This document shows, in pieces, positions 1 through 10,569 of a stretch of 64,000 nucleotides of DNA (position 1 is its first letter; every line of letters starts with the position of its first letter). Source of the stretch: VYFG01 sp965213885 (lineage in GTDB: Bacteria; Pseudomonadota; Gammaproteobacteria; Arenicellales; Poriferihabitantaceae); the NCBI GenBank assembly GCA_965213885.1, contig OZ243919.1, positions 1,798,001-1,862,000 on the forward strand, given 5' to 3'. The notes beneath the pieces were generated by a model that worked only from the letters and a program-made list of their open reading frames with translations, did not search any database and was not told the origin of the DNA. A program made the translations under genes and the position numbers.

Positions 1-824
1 CGCCCGAGAAAATGGCACAGGCTGGCGAACTGCGTGTCATTGCCCACGGCGATGATGATGCTCCCGTCCGCGGTGCGGAAGGGCTGGTAGGGGGCGAGGC
101 TGGGGTGCCACTTGCCGGTCAGTCCCGGCAGCACGCCACCGGTCAGATAACTGGACGCCTGGTTTGCCAGCCACCCCACCAGCGTATCGAGCAGCGCCAG
201 GTCAATGTACTGCCCTTCCCCGGTGCGGTCCCGATGATGCAGCGCCGCGAGAATGCCGATGGTCGCATACAGGCCGGTGGTGATGTCGGAGACTGCGATG
301 CCGACCCGCTGGGGCCCGCCCCCGGGTGCATCCTCCGGCTGGCCGGTGATGCTCATGAGTCCGCCGAGCCCCTGGATCAGGTAGTCGTATCCCGGCTGGT
401 CCGCCATGGGCCCGGTCTGCCCGAAGCCGGTGATGGAAACGTAGATCAACCCCGGATGCTCCCGGCGGAGCGTCTCCTGGTCGAGCCCGTACTTGGCGAG
501 TCCGCCGACCTTGAAATTCTCGATGAAGATGTCGCTCTTCCGTACAAGCTGCCGGAGCAGGTGCTGGCCCTCCGGCATTTGTATGTTGAGGGCCAGCGAG
601 GCCTTGTTGCGGTTGGCCGACAGGTAGTAGGAGGACTCCCCCGTGGGGTTGCCCCCGGTGTCCCGGAGCCAGGGGGGACCCCACTGGCGGGTGTCGTCCC
701 CGCGTGCCGGGTGCTCCACCTTGATGACCTCGGCACCCAGGTCGCCCAGTATCTGGGTGCACCAGGGACCGGCGAGAATCCGGGACAGGTCGATGACCCG
801 GATTCCTTCCAGCGGCCCTGCCAT
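1..824 (-). CDS. CaiB/BaiF family CoA-transferase, C-terminus beyond window
   Basis: A class III (formyl-CoA type) CoA-transferase that would move CoA between carboxylic acids. The N-terminus reads MAGPLEGIRVIDLSRI, the usual opening of the family, and Asp180 in the VSDITTG segment aligns with the catalytic aspartate of formyl-CoA transferase. About 274 of the expected roughly 400 residues are present; the frame runs off the left edge without a stop, so the gene is partial. The ATG at 824 lies 25 bases after the thiolase stop, so the two are probably co-transcribed. Family call is firm; the acid substrate is unknown, with acetoacetate or a related short acid suggested only by the neighbours. 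Confidence 0.9.
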   Translation of the reverse strand, partial: MAGPLEGIRVIDLSRILAGPWCTQILGDLGAEVIKVEHPARGDDTRQWGPPWLRDTGGNPTGESSYYLSANRNKASLALNIQMPEGQHLLRQLVRKSDIFIENFKVGGLAKYGLDQETLRREHPGLIYVSITGFGQTGPMADQPGYDYLIQGLGGLMSITGQPEDAPGGGPQRVGIAVSDITTGLYATIGILAALHHRDRTGEGQYIDLALLDTLVGWLANQASSYLTGGVLPGLTGKWHPSLAPYQPFRTADGSIIIAVGNDTQFASLCHFLG

Positions 825-849
825 GTCCGGGATGCGGATTGCTTCCCGG

Positions 850-2034
850 CTAGACGCGCTCGAACAATGCGGCGATACCCTGGCCACCGCCAATGCACAT
901 GGTCACGACTGCCAGCCGTCCGCCGGTACGTTCGAGTTCGGAGATTGCCTTGACCGTGATGATGGCCCCGGTGGCGCCGATGGGATGTCCCAGGGCGATG
1001 CCGCTGCCGTTGGGGTTCAGTTTCTCATCCGGCAGGCCAAGATCACGGGCCACCGCGATGGCCTGGGCGGCGAACGCCTCGTTGACCTCCCAGACGTCGA
1101 TGTCCCCGACCGAGTAGTCGGTGTTCTCCAGCAGGTTCCGTACCGCCGGGACCGGGCCGATGCCCATGTACTTCGGCTCCACGCCGGCAAAGGCGTACTT
1201 GAGCAGTTTCGCCCGCGGCTTGATGCCACTGGCCTCCACGGCCTCGCCGGACATCAGCACCACGGCGGCGGCGCCGTCGTTGATGCCGGACGCGTTGCCC
1301 GGAGTCACGGAGCCGTCCTTCTTGAACACGGTGCGAAGCTTCGCCATATCCCCCGGGGACAAGTTGAATCGCACGTGCTCGTCCTGCTCGAACACCGTGG
1401 TGCCTTTGCGGGACTTGAGTTCGAGCGGCAGGATCTGGTCCTTGAAATGACCGTTTTCGATGGCGTTCTGGGCGCGCTGGTGGCTGGACAGCGCCAGGGC
1501 GTCCTGATCCTCCCGCGTGACGTCCCATTTCTCGGCGACGTTCTCCGCGGTAATGCCCATGTGGCAGAGTTCAATGGGGCAGTTCAGGGCCGCCACCATC
1601 ATGTCCACCAGTTTCGCGTCACCCATCCGGTTGCCGAAACGGGCGCCTTCCGCGACATAGCCCGCGCGGCTCATGGATTCCGTGCCGCCGCCCACCGCGG
1701 TATCGCAGATCCCCAACTGGATCTGCTGGGACGCGGTGACGATGGCCTGCAGCCCGCTGCCACAGAGCCGGTTGACGGTGACCGCAGGGGTTTCATGGGA
1801 CAGTCCGCCTCCCAGTGCCGCCACCCGCGAGATGTACATGTCCTGGGCCTCGGTATGGATCACGTTGCCGATGGCGCAGTGGCCGACGGATTCCGGCGCG
1901 ATACCGGCCCTGGACACGGCTTCGCGCACCACCGCGGCGGCAAGATCCCCCGGGCGCTGGTCCTTGAGGCTGCCACCGTAGTCGCCAACAGCGGTGCGTA
2001 CGCCGCTGACCAGATAAACATCGTTGATTTGCAT
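850..2034 (-). CDS. acetyl-CoA C-acetyltransferase (thiolase II)
   Basis: Biosynthetic/degradative thiolase of 394 residues, the normal length. Visible signatures are the nucleophilic Cys91 in NRLCGSG, the NEAFAAQ segment, GHPIGATGA with the catalytic histidine, and CIGGGQG with the second active cysteine close to the C-terminus. It would interconvert two acetyl-CoA with acetoacetyl-CoA. It lies downstream of acetoacetyl-CoA synthetase and upstream of a CoA-transferase, so ketone-body or acetoacetate use is the likeliest role. It could also feed the PHA genes about 38 kb away, which have no thiolase of their own. AtoB, PhaA and BktB cannot be told apart from sequence reading alone. Confidence 0.93.
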   Translation of the reverse strand: MQINDVYLVSGVRTAVGDYGGSLKDQRPGDLAAAVVREAVSRAGIAPESVGHCAIGNVIHTEAQDMYISRVAALGGGLSHETPAVTVNRLCGSGLQAIVTASQQIQLGICDTAVGGGTESMSRAGYVAEGARFGNRMGDAKLVDMMVAALNCPIELCHMGITAENVAEKWDVTREDQDALALSSHQRAQNAIENGHFKDQILPLELKSRKGTTVFEQDEHVRFNLSPGDMAKLRTVFKKDGSVTPGNASGINDGAAAVVLMSGEAVEASGIKPRAKLLKYAFAGVEPKYMGIGPVPAVRNLLENTDYSVGDIDVWEVNEAFAAQAIAVARDLGLPDEKLNPNGSGIALGHPIGATGAIITVKAISELERTGGRLAVVTMCIGGGQGIAALFERV

Positions 2035-2081
2035 GGGTAATTCCTGTGTGTAGTGGTCGAGGGTTGAGGTCCGGGTCCGGG

Positions 2082-4058
<1,977 letters not shown>

Positions 4059-4081
4059 GGCGGCGGCACGGTCATCCGCAG

Positions 4082-4402
4082 TCAATACTGTTTTTCCGGC
4101 ACGTTGACGATGAGTCCGTCCATTTCCTTCGTGATCTTGAGCTGGCAGCTCAGGCGGCTGGTTTCGTCCACGTCCTCGGCAAAATCCAGCATTTCCTCTT
4201 CCAGGTCCTCCATGGGCGGCAGCCGGTCCACCCAGGACGGGTCGATGTGGACATGGCAGGTCGCACAGCTGCAGGCGCCGCCGCACTCGGCCAGGATTCC
4301 CTGAAAGTTGTTGCGCATGGCGACCATCATGACACTGTCCCCCAGCGGGGCGTCGATGGCGTGTTCGGTTCCGTCGTGGAGAATGTAATGGATAACTGGC
4401 AT
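4082..4402 (-). CDS. [2Fe-2S] ferredoxin, adrenodoxin/putidaredoxin type
   Basis: Small electron carrier of 106 residues. Cluster ligands are Cys40, Cys46 and Cys49 (C-x5-C-x2-C) and Cys86, the spacing of adrenodoxin-type ferredoxins; Cys44 is an extra. An acidic stretch around residues 66-81 (MEDLEEEMLDFAEDVDE) is the usual docking surface. ATG at 4402 gives the standard MPVIHYIL start. It is the first gene of a run with acetoacetyl-CoA synthetase and thiolase, which do not need a ferredoxin, so its partner is not obvious. No ferredoxin reductase or P450 lies nearby; the Rieske oxygenase at 38 kb is one possible client. Confidence 0.92.
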   Translation of the reverse strand: MPVIHYILHDGTEHAIDAPLGDSVMMVAMRNNFQGILAECGGACSCATCHVHIDPSWVDRLPPMEDLEEEMLDFAEDVDETSRLSCQLKITKEMDGLIVNVPEKQY

Positions 4403-4602
4403 GTTCGAAATGGAGTACTGTGTCCGGGTTGGAACGGTTGCCCAAGGGGTGCCGGAGTTGATGTTCCCGATGGAACTCCCGGGGGACGATTCTACCGCAT
4501 CCGGCCCGGGGCGCATTGTCTTTCCGGCGGAACAGTGCAGCCCGGATGCGACGCTAGGCTCCCGCTACCGGTCGCGGATGGCCCCCGGGGAACAGGGCGG
4601 AT

Positions 4603-6030
4603 TCAGACCGTCGCCGACAGGCGGTCCGCCCATTCCTCGAGGGCGTCCAGAACCCGGATGCCGGATGGGTCGTCGCCACCCTCGGGACGCAGTTCCGCCA
4701 GTCGGCTGAAGTAGGGTCCGAGCCCCTGGTTTTCGTCCTGGAATCGGTTCCGGCAGTGCATCCCCCATTGCTCCCGCTCCACGTCGTTCAGGCTGTCCGG
4801 CCAGTTGCGGGCCCTGTAGCGAAACAGCAGTTCCGGCAGCCTCGCGTCATGAAAGCCATAGCTGCCGGCGGCCAGTTCCCCGGGTGCGGCTCCGGCGATG
4901 CGTCGACACAGGTTGCGGTCATGATCGTTCAGAAAGCCGCCATAGAGGGACTCGTCTACGTCCTCGGCGGGCGGATACCGCTGTGCGGCCACCGCCTGCT
5001 CGACCCGTCCGGCGAACGCCGCGCTGCCGCGGAGCTGTTCCCGGTGCCGGGCGCACGCCGCAAGGTCCAGACCGGTTCGCTCCTTGGCCGCGTCGTCCAG
5101 CGTCGAGACCGGGGCGAGAGCCGGGCAGCGGTTGATTTTCACGGATTGCACCGGCAGGCGCATTGCCGGGTCCCCCAGTTCTGCAGCCGGGGCATACAGC
5201 CTGCGGTGCAGTTCCTCCGGGTGCAGTTCGAGAAACGGCGCCGGGTCCACCCTGAGATCGTAGACCAGCACGCTGTTGCGGTTGCGCGTCTCATACACCA
5301 GGGGCAGCACCAGGGAGGTGCAGCGGTTCGCGGCGGGATACGCCCGGGTGGTGTGCACCAGGGGCGTGCTTGCCGGAATATCGACCAGTTCCGCCACCCT
5401 TCGCTTGTGACGGAGGTCGAACAGCCACCGGTACAGGCGCGGCTGCCGGTCCCTGAGCAGCCGGGCCAGCGCGATGGTGGCCTGTACATCGGACAGGGCG
5501 TCATGGGCATCCGGGTGTTCCAGGCCGTTGGCTGCGGTCAGCTCCGCCAGGCGAAAGCTGGGGTTTCCGTCGGGTTTCGACGGCCACCGGATCCCTTCGG
5601 GACGCAGGGCTGCGGTCATGCGGGCCAGGTCGATGATGTCCCAGCGGGAACAGCCGTTCTGCCACTCCCTGGCATAGGGATCGTGGAAATTGCGGAACAG
5701 CGTGTGGCGGGTGACCTCGTCGTCGAACCGGAGGGAGTTGTAGCCGGTCCCGCATGTGTTCGGCATGGACAGCTGTTCCAGGATGCCGGCAATGAATTCC
5801 GCCTCGATGACCCCGCGTTCGAGTGCGAACTGCGGCGTGATGCCGGTGATGAGGCAGGCATCGGGCGACGGCAGACGGTCCACCGGCGGACGGCAGTAGA
5901 GCACCAGGGGTTCACCGACGGCATTCAGCGCCTCATCGGTGCGCTGGCCGGCGAACTGCGACGGCCGGTCTCTGACGGGGTCCGCACCGAAAGTTTCGTA
6001 GTCGTGCCAGTAGAGGGTTGTCGCGCTCAT
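4603..6030 (-). CDS. sbcB: exodeoxyribonuclease I
   Basis: 3'-5' single-strand DNA exonuclease acting in mismatch repair and recombination. The protein is 475 residues, the same length as the Escherichia coli enzyme. DEDD-family residues are visible: Asp10 and Glu12 in YWHDYETFG, an aspartate in SLRFDDEVTRH, and the HDALSDVQATIAL motif. The C-terminal ExoI domain carries the family pattern PRLYRWLFDLRHKR. ATG at 6030 (MSATTLYW) was preferred over upstream starts that would add about 66 unrelated residues. It stands alone, some 200 bases after the ferredoxin start. The gene is almost confined to Gammaproteobacteria and helps place the organism. Confidence 0.96.
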   Translation of the reverse strand: MSATTLYWHDYETFGADPVRDRPSQFAGQRTDEALNAVGEPLVLYCRPPVDRLPSPDACLITGITPQFALERGVIEAEFIAGILEQLSMPNTCGTGYNSLRFDDEVTRHTLFRNFHDPYAREWQNGCSRWDIIDLARMTAALRPEGIRWPSKPDGNPSFRLAELTAANGLEHPDAHDALSDVQATIALARLLRDRQPRLYRWLFDLRHKRRVAELVDIPASTPLVHTTRAYPAANRCTSLVLPLVYETRNRNSVLVYDLRVDPAPFLELHPEELHRRLYAPAAELGDPAMRLPVQSVKINRCPALAPVSTLDDAAKERTGLDLAACARHREQLRGSAAFAGRVEQAVAAQRYPPAEDVDESLYGGFLNDHDRNLCRRIAGAAPGELAAGSYGFHDARLPELLFRYRARNWPDSLNDVEREQWGMHCRNRFQDENQGLGPYFSRLAELRPEGGDDPSGIRVLDALEEWADRLSATV

Positions 6031-6352
6031 GGTCCCGGGGCGCCCGGAACGGGAAAAATCGGCATGGAATGCAAGAGCTGGCGGAGATCCGGTTGCAAGC
6101 AGAGTTGTGGAACCCGGAGTATAGGTGAATTCGCGATCGGGATCGCCGGCCGGATGCCGGCGAATCCAGGACATCGGGATCGTAAACGGCAACCGGGAAG
6201 GGCTTGCCGGCAGCCGGAAACCGGTCATGCACCGCGCCCGGTTTCACAATACAATGCCCGGCGGCGAAGGCGGCACCGCCTCCTGACGGGCTCCAGCGCA
6301 ACCAACCGACATCCAGACCGTTTCCCGGCGCCAAATCCACGCTCAACAACCA

Positions 6353-7279
6353 GTGTCCTACGCCGCAAAGAATCAAAACGCCCAGGCCATGGGCCTGATG
6401 GTGCTGGCAATGCTGATCCTGCCCGGCATCGACGCGATCGCAAAATCCCTGGCCGGTGTCATCTCACCGGGCCAGATCGCCCTGTGCCGGTTTCTGTTCC
6501 AGGTGCTGTTCATGCTGCCGCTCGTTCTGCACACCCGGGGGGCCTGGTTCGACCGGCACCTGTGGCTGCACGCCGCCCGCGGGTGCCTGATCGCCCTGGC
6601 TACGGTGCTGTTCTTTTCCGGCCTGGCCCATCTCCCCCTGGCCGACGCCATCTCCATCTTCTTCATCGAGCCGATGCTGGTCACCCTGCTGTCCGCCGTC
6701 CTGCTCGGCGAACAGGTGGGATGGCGGCGGATGATCGCCATCGCCGTGGGGTTCATCGGCGCCATGATCATCATCCGTCCGACATTCGCCGACGTGGGCT
6801 GGGCCGTTCTCTACCCCGTGGGGGCGGCGGTCAGTTTCTCCTTCTACATCCTGCTGACCCGCAAGATGGTCATGACCGTGGCACCGGTCAGGCTGCAGTT
6901 CCTTGCCGGTATCTTCGGCTTCCTGGTCATGAGTGTTGCCGTTTCACTCGGCAACCGGACCGGGTTCGGGCCGCTGGAAGCCGTCTGGCCCAGTCTTGAC
7001 CAGTGGCTGATGCTGGCGGCCCTGGGCCTCATTGCCACCACCGGGCATCTGCTGGTGGTCTACGCGTTCCAGCGGGCGCCGGTCGGGGTCCTGGCACCGC
7101 TCCAGTACGTGGAGATCATCGGAGCCACCCTTCTCGGCCTGGTGTTCTTCGACGACTTCCCGGATTCCGTCACCTGGATCGGCATTGCCGTCATCGTGGG
7201 ATCCGGCATCTACATCTTCCGGCGCGAATCACGCCTGAATCTGGACAGCGGTTCCCGGGAGGCGGGAAACCGGAAGTAG
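6353..7279 (+). CDS. EamA/DMT family permease, 10 TM
   Basis: Inner-membrane drug/metabolite transporter of 308 residues with two EamA repeats. Hydrophobic segments recur every 25-30 residues, and the first repeat ends with the usual EPMLVTLLSAVLLGEQ motif. The second contains the RAPVGVLAPLQYVEI stretch typical of this superfamily. The start used is GTG at 6353; an ATG at 6388 (MGLMVLAM) is an alternative that would begin directly in the first membrane helix. The substrate cannot be predicted. It is convergent with the GMC oxidoreductase gene, with 12 bases between the stops. Confidence 0.88.
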   Translation: MSYAAKNQNAQAMGLMVLAMLILPGIDAIAKSLAGVISPGQIALCRFLFQVLFMLPLVLHTRGAWFDRHLWLHAARGCLIALATVLFFSGLAHLPLADAISIFFIEPMLVTLLSAVLLGEQVGWRRMIAIAVGFIGAMIIIRPTFADVGWAVLYPVGAAVSFSFYILLTRKMVMTVAPVRLQFLAGIFGFLVMSVAVSLGNRTGFGPLEAVWPSLDQWLMLAALGLIATTGHLLVVYAFQRAPVGVLAPLQYVEIIGATLLGLVFFDDFPDSVTWIGIAVIVGSGIYIFRRESRLNLDSGSREAGNRK

Positions 7280-7291
7280 TCCGGCCCCCTG

Positions 7292-8932
7292 TCAGGGATC
7301 GAAATGGTACCGGGGCCGGTAAGGCGGCAATGGCGGTCGGCCGAGAATGAAGTCCGCCGCCCGGTCGGCGATCATCAGGGTCGGCGCGTTGAGGTTGCCG
7401 CTCACGACCTCCGGCATCACCGAGGCATCCACCACCCGCAGGCGTTCAATGCCGTGCAACCGAAGCTCCCCGTCCACCACGGCCATTGCGTCCCGCCCCA
7501 TGCGGCAGGTGCCGCAGGGATGATAGTCGGTGCCGGCGTTTTCGCGCACATAGCCGGCAAGGTCCGCGTCCGATGACTGATCCGGTCCAGGCTGGATCCG
7601 GCGCCCGCGGAAGGGGTCGAAGGCCCGCTGCGCAAACAGTTCCCCCGCACGCCTTACCCCGTCCTTCAGTTCCTGCAGGTCGCGGGAGTCGGACAGGTAG
7701 TTGAACTGCGCCCGGGGCGGGTCGGCCGGATTGGCGCTTCGCAGTCGCACCCAGCCGCGGCTGCAGGGCCTCAACTGGTCCACGGTCATGGTCCATGCCT
7801 GGTGCAGCCGGATTTCGCGGCCGCGGTATTCCGGCCACACCGGGGCGAAATGGTACTGCAGGTTGGGATGGGCATGCCCGGAGTCGCCGAACACGAGACC
7901 GCCCATCTCCCAGACATTGGACCCGGCCACCCCGCCCCGGTCCAGCATCCAGCGAAGTCCCGCCCGCAGCCGCGTCCACGGCCGCTGCAGGCCGTCCAGG
8001 GTGACCCGCCGTGTGCAGGCCTGCACGTAGTGGATGTTGAGATGATCCTGCAGGTTCTCCCCCACGCCGGGCAGAATGTGCACCGGGATGATTCCATGGC
8101 TGTTCAGCTCCCTCTCCGGCCCGATACCCGAAAGTTTCAGCACCTGGGGCGAATTGATGGCGCCGGCCGAGAGGATCACTTCCCGCGTGGCCACGGCCTC
8201 CATCATCGTGTCTCGCAGTGAGAAAAGCACGCCCCGGGCAATGCCGTTCCCGACCTGGATCCGGTGGACCAGGGCGCCTGTCACCAGCCGCACCCCGGGG
8301 CGCTTCAGCGCCGGGCGAAGATGAGCCACCGCGGCGGAGCAGCGCCGCCCGCCGCGGGTGGTGCGATCGAGCCGGGCAATTCCCTCCGGCCTGAACCCGT
8401 TGAGATCGCCGGACTGCCCCTGCCCCGATGAATCCCCGGCTTCCCACAATGCGTCGAACAGGGGATTCTCCAGGCTGCCCCTCGTGACGCCCAGAGGGCC
8501 GCTGTCCCCGCGCCATTCGTCGGCGCCACGATCGGACGTCTCGCCGGCCCTGAAATAGGGCAGGCAATGCGCAAAACCCCACCGGGGCAGATCGTAGTGC
8601 GCCGCCCAGCGGTCATAGTCAAGCGGATGGCCGCGCATGTACACCATGGCGTTGATGCTGGAGGAGCCGCCGACCACCTTGCCCCGGGGCAGTTCCACTT
8701 CCCTGCCGTTGACGCCCCGGGCCGGTTCTGCCCGGTAATTCCAGTTCAGCGAGGGATCCTTGTAAACGCTGTAGACCCCGGCGGGGATGTGGATCATCAG
8801 GCGGCGGTCCCGGGGCCCCGCCTCCAGCACGGTCACGCTGTGGCCGGCCTCGCTGAGGCGGTTCGCCAGCACGCAGCCGGCGGAGCCGGCGCCGACGATC
8901 ACGAATTCCGACTCGATCCGCTCAGGTCGCAT
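7292..8932 (-). CDS. GMC-family FAD oxidoreductase (choline/alcohol dehydrogenase-like)
   Basis: Flavoenzyme of 546 residues. The FAD dinucleotide fold is at the N-terminus (VIVGAGSAGCVLANRL), followed by GMC signature 1 (GKVVGGSSSINAMVYMRG), signature 2 (GAINSPQVLKLSGIG), and the C-terminal active-site region YHPCGTCRMG with SGNLNAPTLMIADRAAD. It oxidises an alcohol group on an unknown substrate. The start ATG overlaps the upstream flavoprotein by 11 bases, which implies translational coupling. It lies at the end of the tctCBA-flavoprotein run, so its substrate may be the compound imported by that transporter or a derivative. It is not a confident BetA: no betaine-aldehyde dehydrogenase or BetI is present. 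Confidence 0.9.
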   Translation of the reverse strand: MRPERIESEFVIVGAGSAGCVLANRLSEAGHSVTVLEAGPRDRRLMIHIPAGVYSVYKDPSLNWNYRAEPARGVNGREVELPRGKVVGGSSSINAMVYMRGHPLDYDRWAAHYDLPRWGFAHCLPYFRAGETSDRGADEWRGDSGPLGVTRGSLENPLFDALWEAGDSSGQGQSGDLNGFRPEGIARLDRTTRGGRRCSAAVAHLRPALKRPGVRLVTGALVHRIQVGNGIARGVLFSLRDTMMEAVATREVILSAGAINSPQVLKLSGIGPERELNSHGIIPVHILPGVGENLQDHLNIHYVQACTRRVTLDGLQRPWTRLRAGLRWMLDRGGVAGSNVWEMGGLVFGDSGHAHPNLQYHFAPVWPEYRGREIRLHQAWTMTVDQLRPCSRGWVRLRSANPADPPRAQFNYLSDSRDLQELKDGVRRAGELFAQRAFDPFRGRRIQPGPDQSSDADLAGYVRENAGTDYHPCGTCRMGRDAMAVVDGELRLHGIERLRVVDASVMPEVVSGNLNAPTLMIADRAADFILGRPPLPPYRPRYHFDP

Positions 8933-10550
8933 GGCCGATGGGCAGAAGCCGCCCCCCCAGCGAAACCCCGTGCCGCCTGAGGTGGATGCTGCCGATCCAT
9001 GCCTCCTCGCCCGGCGCCGGAAAATCCCGGCGACAGTGCGCGCCCCGGGATTCCTCCCGCATCAGGGACGCCGTCAGTACACACTCGGCGGTGGCAATCA
9101 GGCCAAGAAGGTCCAGCCATTGTCCGGGATCGGTGACGCCCTTGCCTGCAGACGACCACATTGTCTCCCGGATGCCGGCAACCTCGCCGAGACCGGCCGC
9201 AATCCCCTCCCCGCTTCGCACCACACCTGCCCGCTCACCCATGACACGGCGCAGATCAGCCAGCGGCCCCGCGGGGTTCCACTGCCCCCGCGCCGGAACC
9301 GAAGGCGCTTCACAGCCGGGTTCCGGGACGGGTGTCGCGCACGAGCGCCCGGCGGATTCCCCCGCCCGCCACCCGCCTACGAGCGCATCGATCAGGCTGT
9401 TGGACGACAACCGGTTGGCGCCGTGCACACCGCCTGCCGCCTCCCCTGCGGCATACAGCCCCTCGCAAGCCCGCATTTCCTCATCCACCGCAACGCCGCC
9501 AAGGCAGGTATGGGCGGACGGCGCCGTCTCCAGCAACTCCACCGCCGGGTCCAGGCCTGCCTCCCGGCAAAATCCGTGGAATCCCGGTCGATGCCGGTCC
9601 AGTTCAGCGGACGGAACGGAGCGCAGGTCGAGGAACACGCCGCCGTTGGGCGAGCCCCGGCCGGCAAGCACCTCCTCCGCCACGGCCCGTGCCAGCGTGG
9701 CGCGATCGGCCCGTTCCATGCGGTCCGGGTCATACCGCTGCATGAACTGCTCCCCCTTGCCGTTGGTCAGCGCAACGCCGGGCAGGGTGAGCAGCGTGCC
9801 CACGATGGTGCTGCCCCTGACGGATGCGGGGGCGGCGAACGCGGTGGGGGTAAACTGGATGAATTCCATATCCCGGAGGGCGCATCCGGCATCCAGGGCG
9901 AGGGCAAAGGCGTCGCCGGTCGCGTCCAGCCCGTTGGACGTGACCGGGTAGAGCCGGCCGCATCCGCCGCCCGCCAGGACCACGGCACCGGCAGCCCCGT
10001 AGCGCAGGGCGTGGGTCTGCTCGTCGAACAGCCACAGTCCCCGGACCCGGCCTCCGGCCTCCCGGTCCAGCCGGACACAGCGCTGCCGGTCGAGCACACG
10101 GACACCGGCCCGTTCCAGATTCCCGCGCAGACTCGCCAGCAGCCGGGGCATGCCGGGCAGGTACTGCACCGAGCGTGGAAATCCGTGGACCGGGGCGGGG
10201 GCGCCCAGAAGCCTGCCGTCACGCCGGGCGAAGCCATCCACCTCGGCCGCGAGTTCCCCGAGGCGGACCGGCGCCTCCCCGGTCATGCGCCGGACCAGTC
10301 CACGCTCGCCGATGCCGTATCCGCCCCACAGGGTATCCCTGCAGTGGTCGCGGGGGGCATCCGCCGGATCGGTCGCCGCGGCGAATCCGCCGGATGCCCG
10401 CACCGAACAGCCACCCGACCCGGCCCTGCCCCTCGATGCGATGACCACGGTGCGTCCCGCACGTTGCGCGGCAGCGGCCGCACGAAGGCCCGCAAGGCCC
10501 CCGCCGACGACAAGAACATCCGCCCGGATGGACGCCCGGTCCGCAGTCAC
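8922..10550 (-). CDS. FAD-dependent oxidoreductase, fumarate reductase/SdhA/NadB-like
   Basis: Flavoprotein of 542 residues from the fumarate reductase/succinate dehydrogenase flavoprotein superfamily. It has an N-terminal VLVVGGGLAGLRAAAAA dinucleotide fold, an AVVLAGGGCGRLYP segment, HTCLGGVAVD where SdhA and NadB have their active-site histidine loop, and GANRLSSNSLIDALV, which binds FAD. No iron-sulfur or membrane subunits lie beside it, so it is not an ordinary SdhABCD component. GTG at 10550 is the likely start, 19 bases after tctA. Given the tricarboxylate transporter, a dicarboxylate- or tricarballylate-type dehydrogenase is an attractive idea but unproven. Confidence 0.85.
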   Translation of the reverse strand: MTADRASIRADVLVVGGGLAGLRAAAAAQRAGRTVVIASRGRAGSGGCSVRASGGFAAATDPADAPRDHCRDTLWGGYGIGERGLVRRMTGEAPVRLGELAAEVDGFARRDGRLLGAPAPVHGFPRSVQYLPGMPRLLASLRGNLERAGVRVLDRQRCVRLDREAGGRVRGLWLFDEQTHALRYGAAGAVVLAGGGCGRLYPVTSNGLDATGDAFALALDAGCALRDMEFIQFTPTAFAAPASVRGSTIVGTLLTLPGVALTNGKGEQFMQRYDPDRMERADRATLARAVAEEVLAGRGSPNGGVFLDLRSVPSAELDRHRPGFHGFCREAGLDPAVELLETAPSAHTCLGGVAVDEEMRACEGLYAAGEAAGGVHGANRLSSNSLIDALVGGWRAGESAGRSCATPVPEPGCEAPSVPARGQWNPAGPLADLRRVMGERAGVVRSGEGIAAGLGEVAGIRETMWSSAGKGVTDPGQWLDLLGLIATAECVLTASLMREESRGAHCRRDFPAPGEEAWIGSIHLRRHGVSLGGRLLPIGHAT

Positions 10551-10569
10551 CTCGGCCGACGCGGGATGG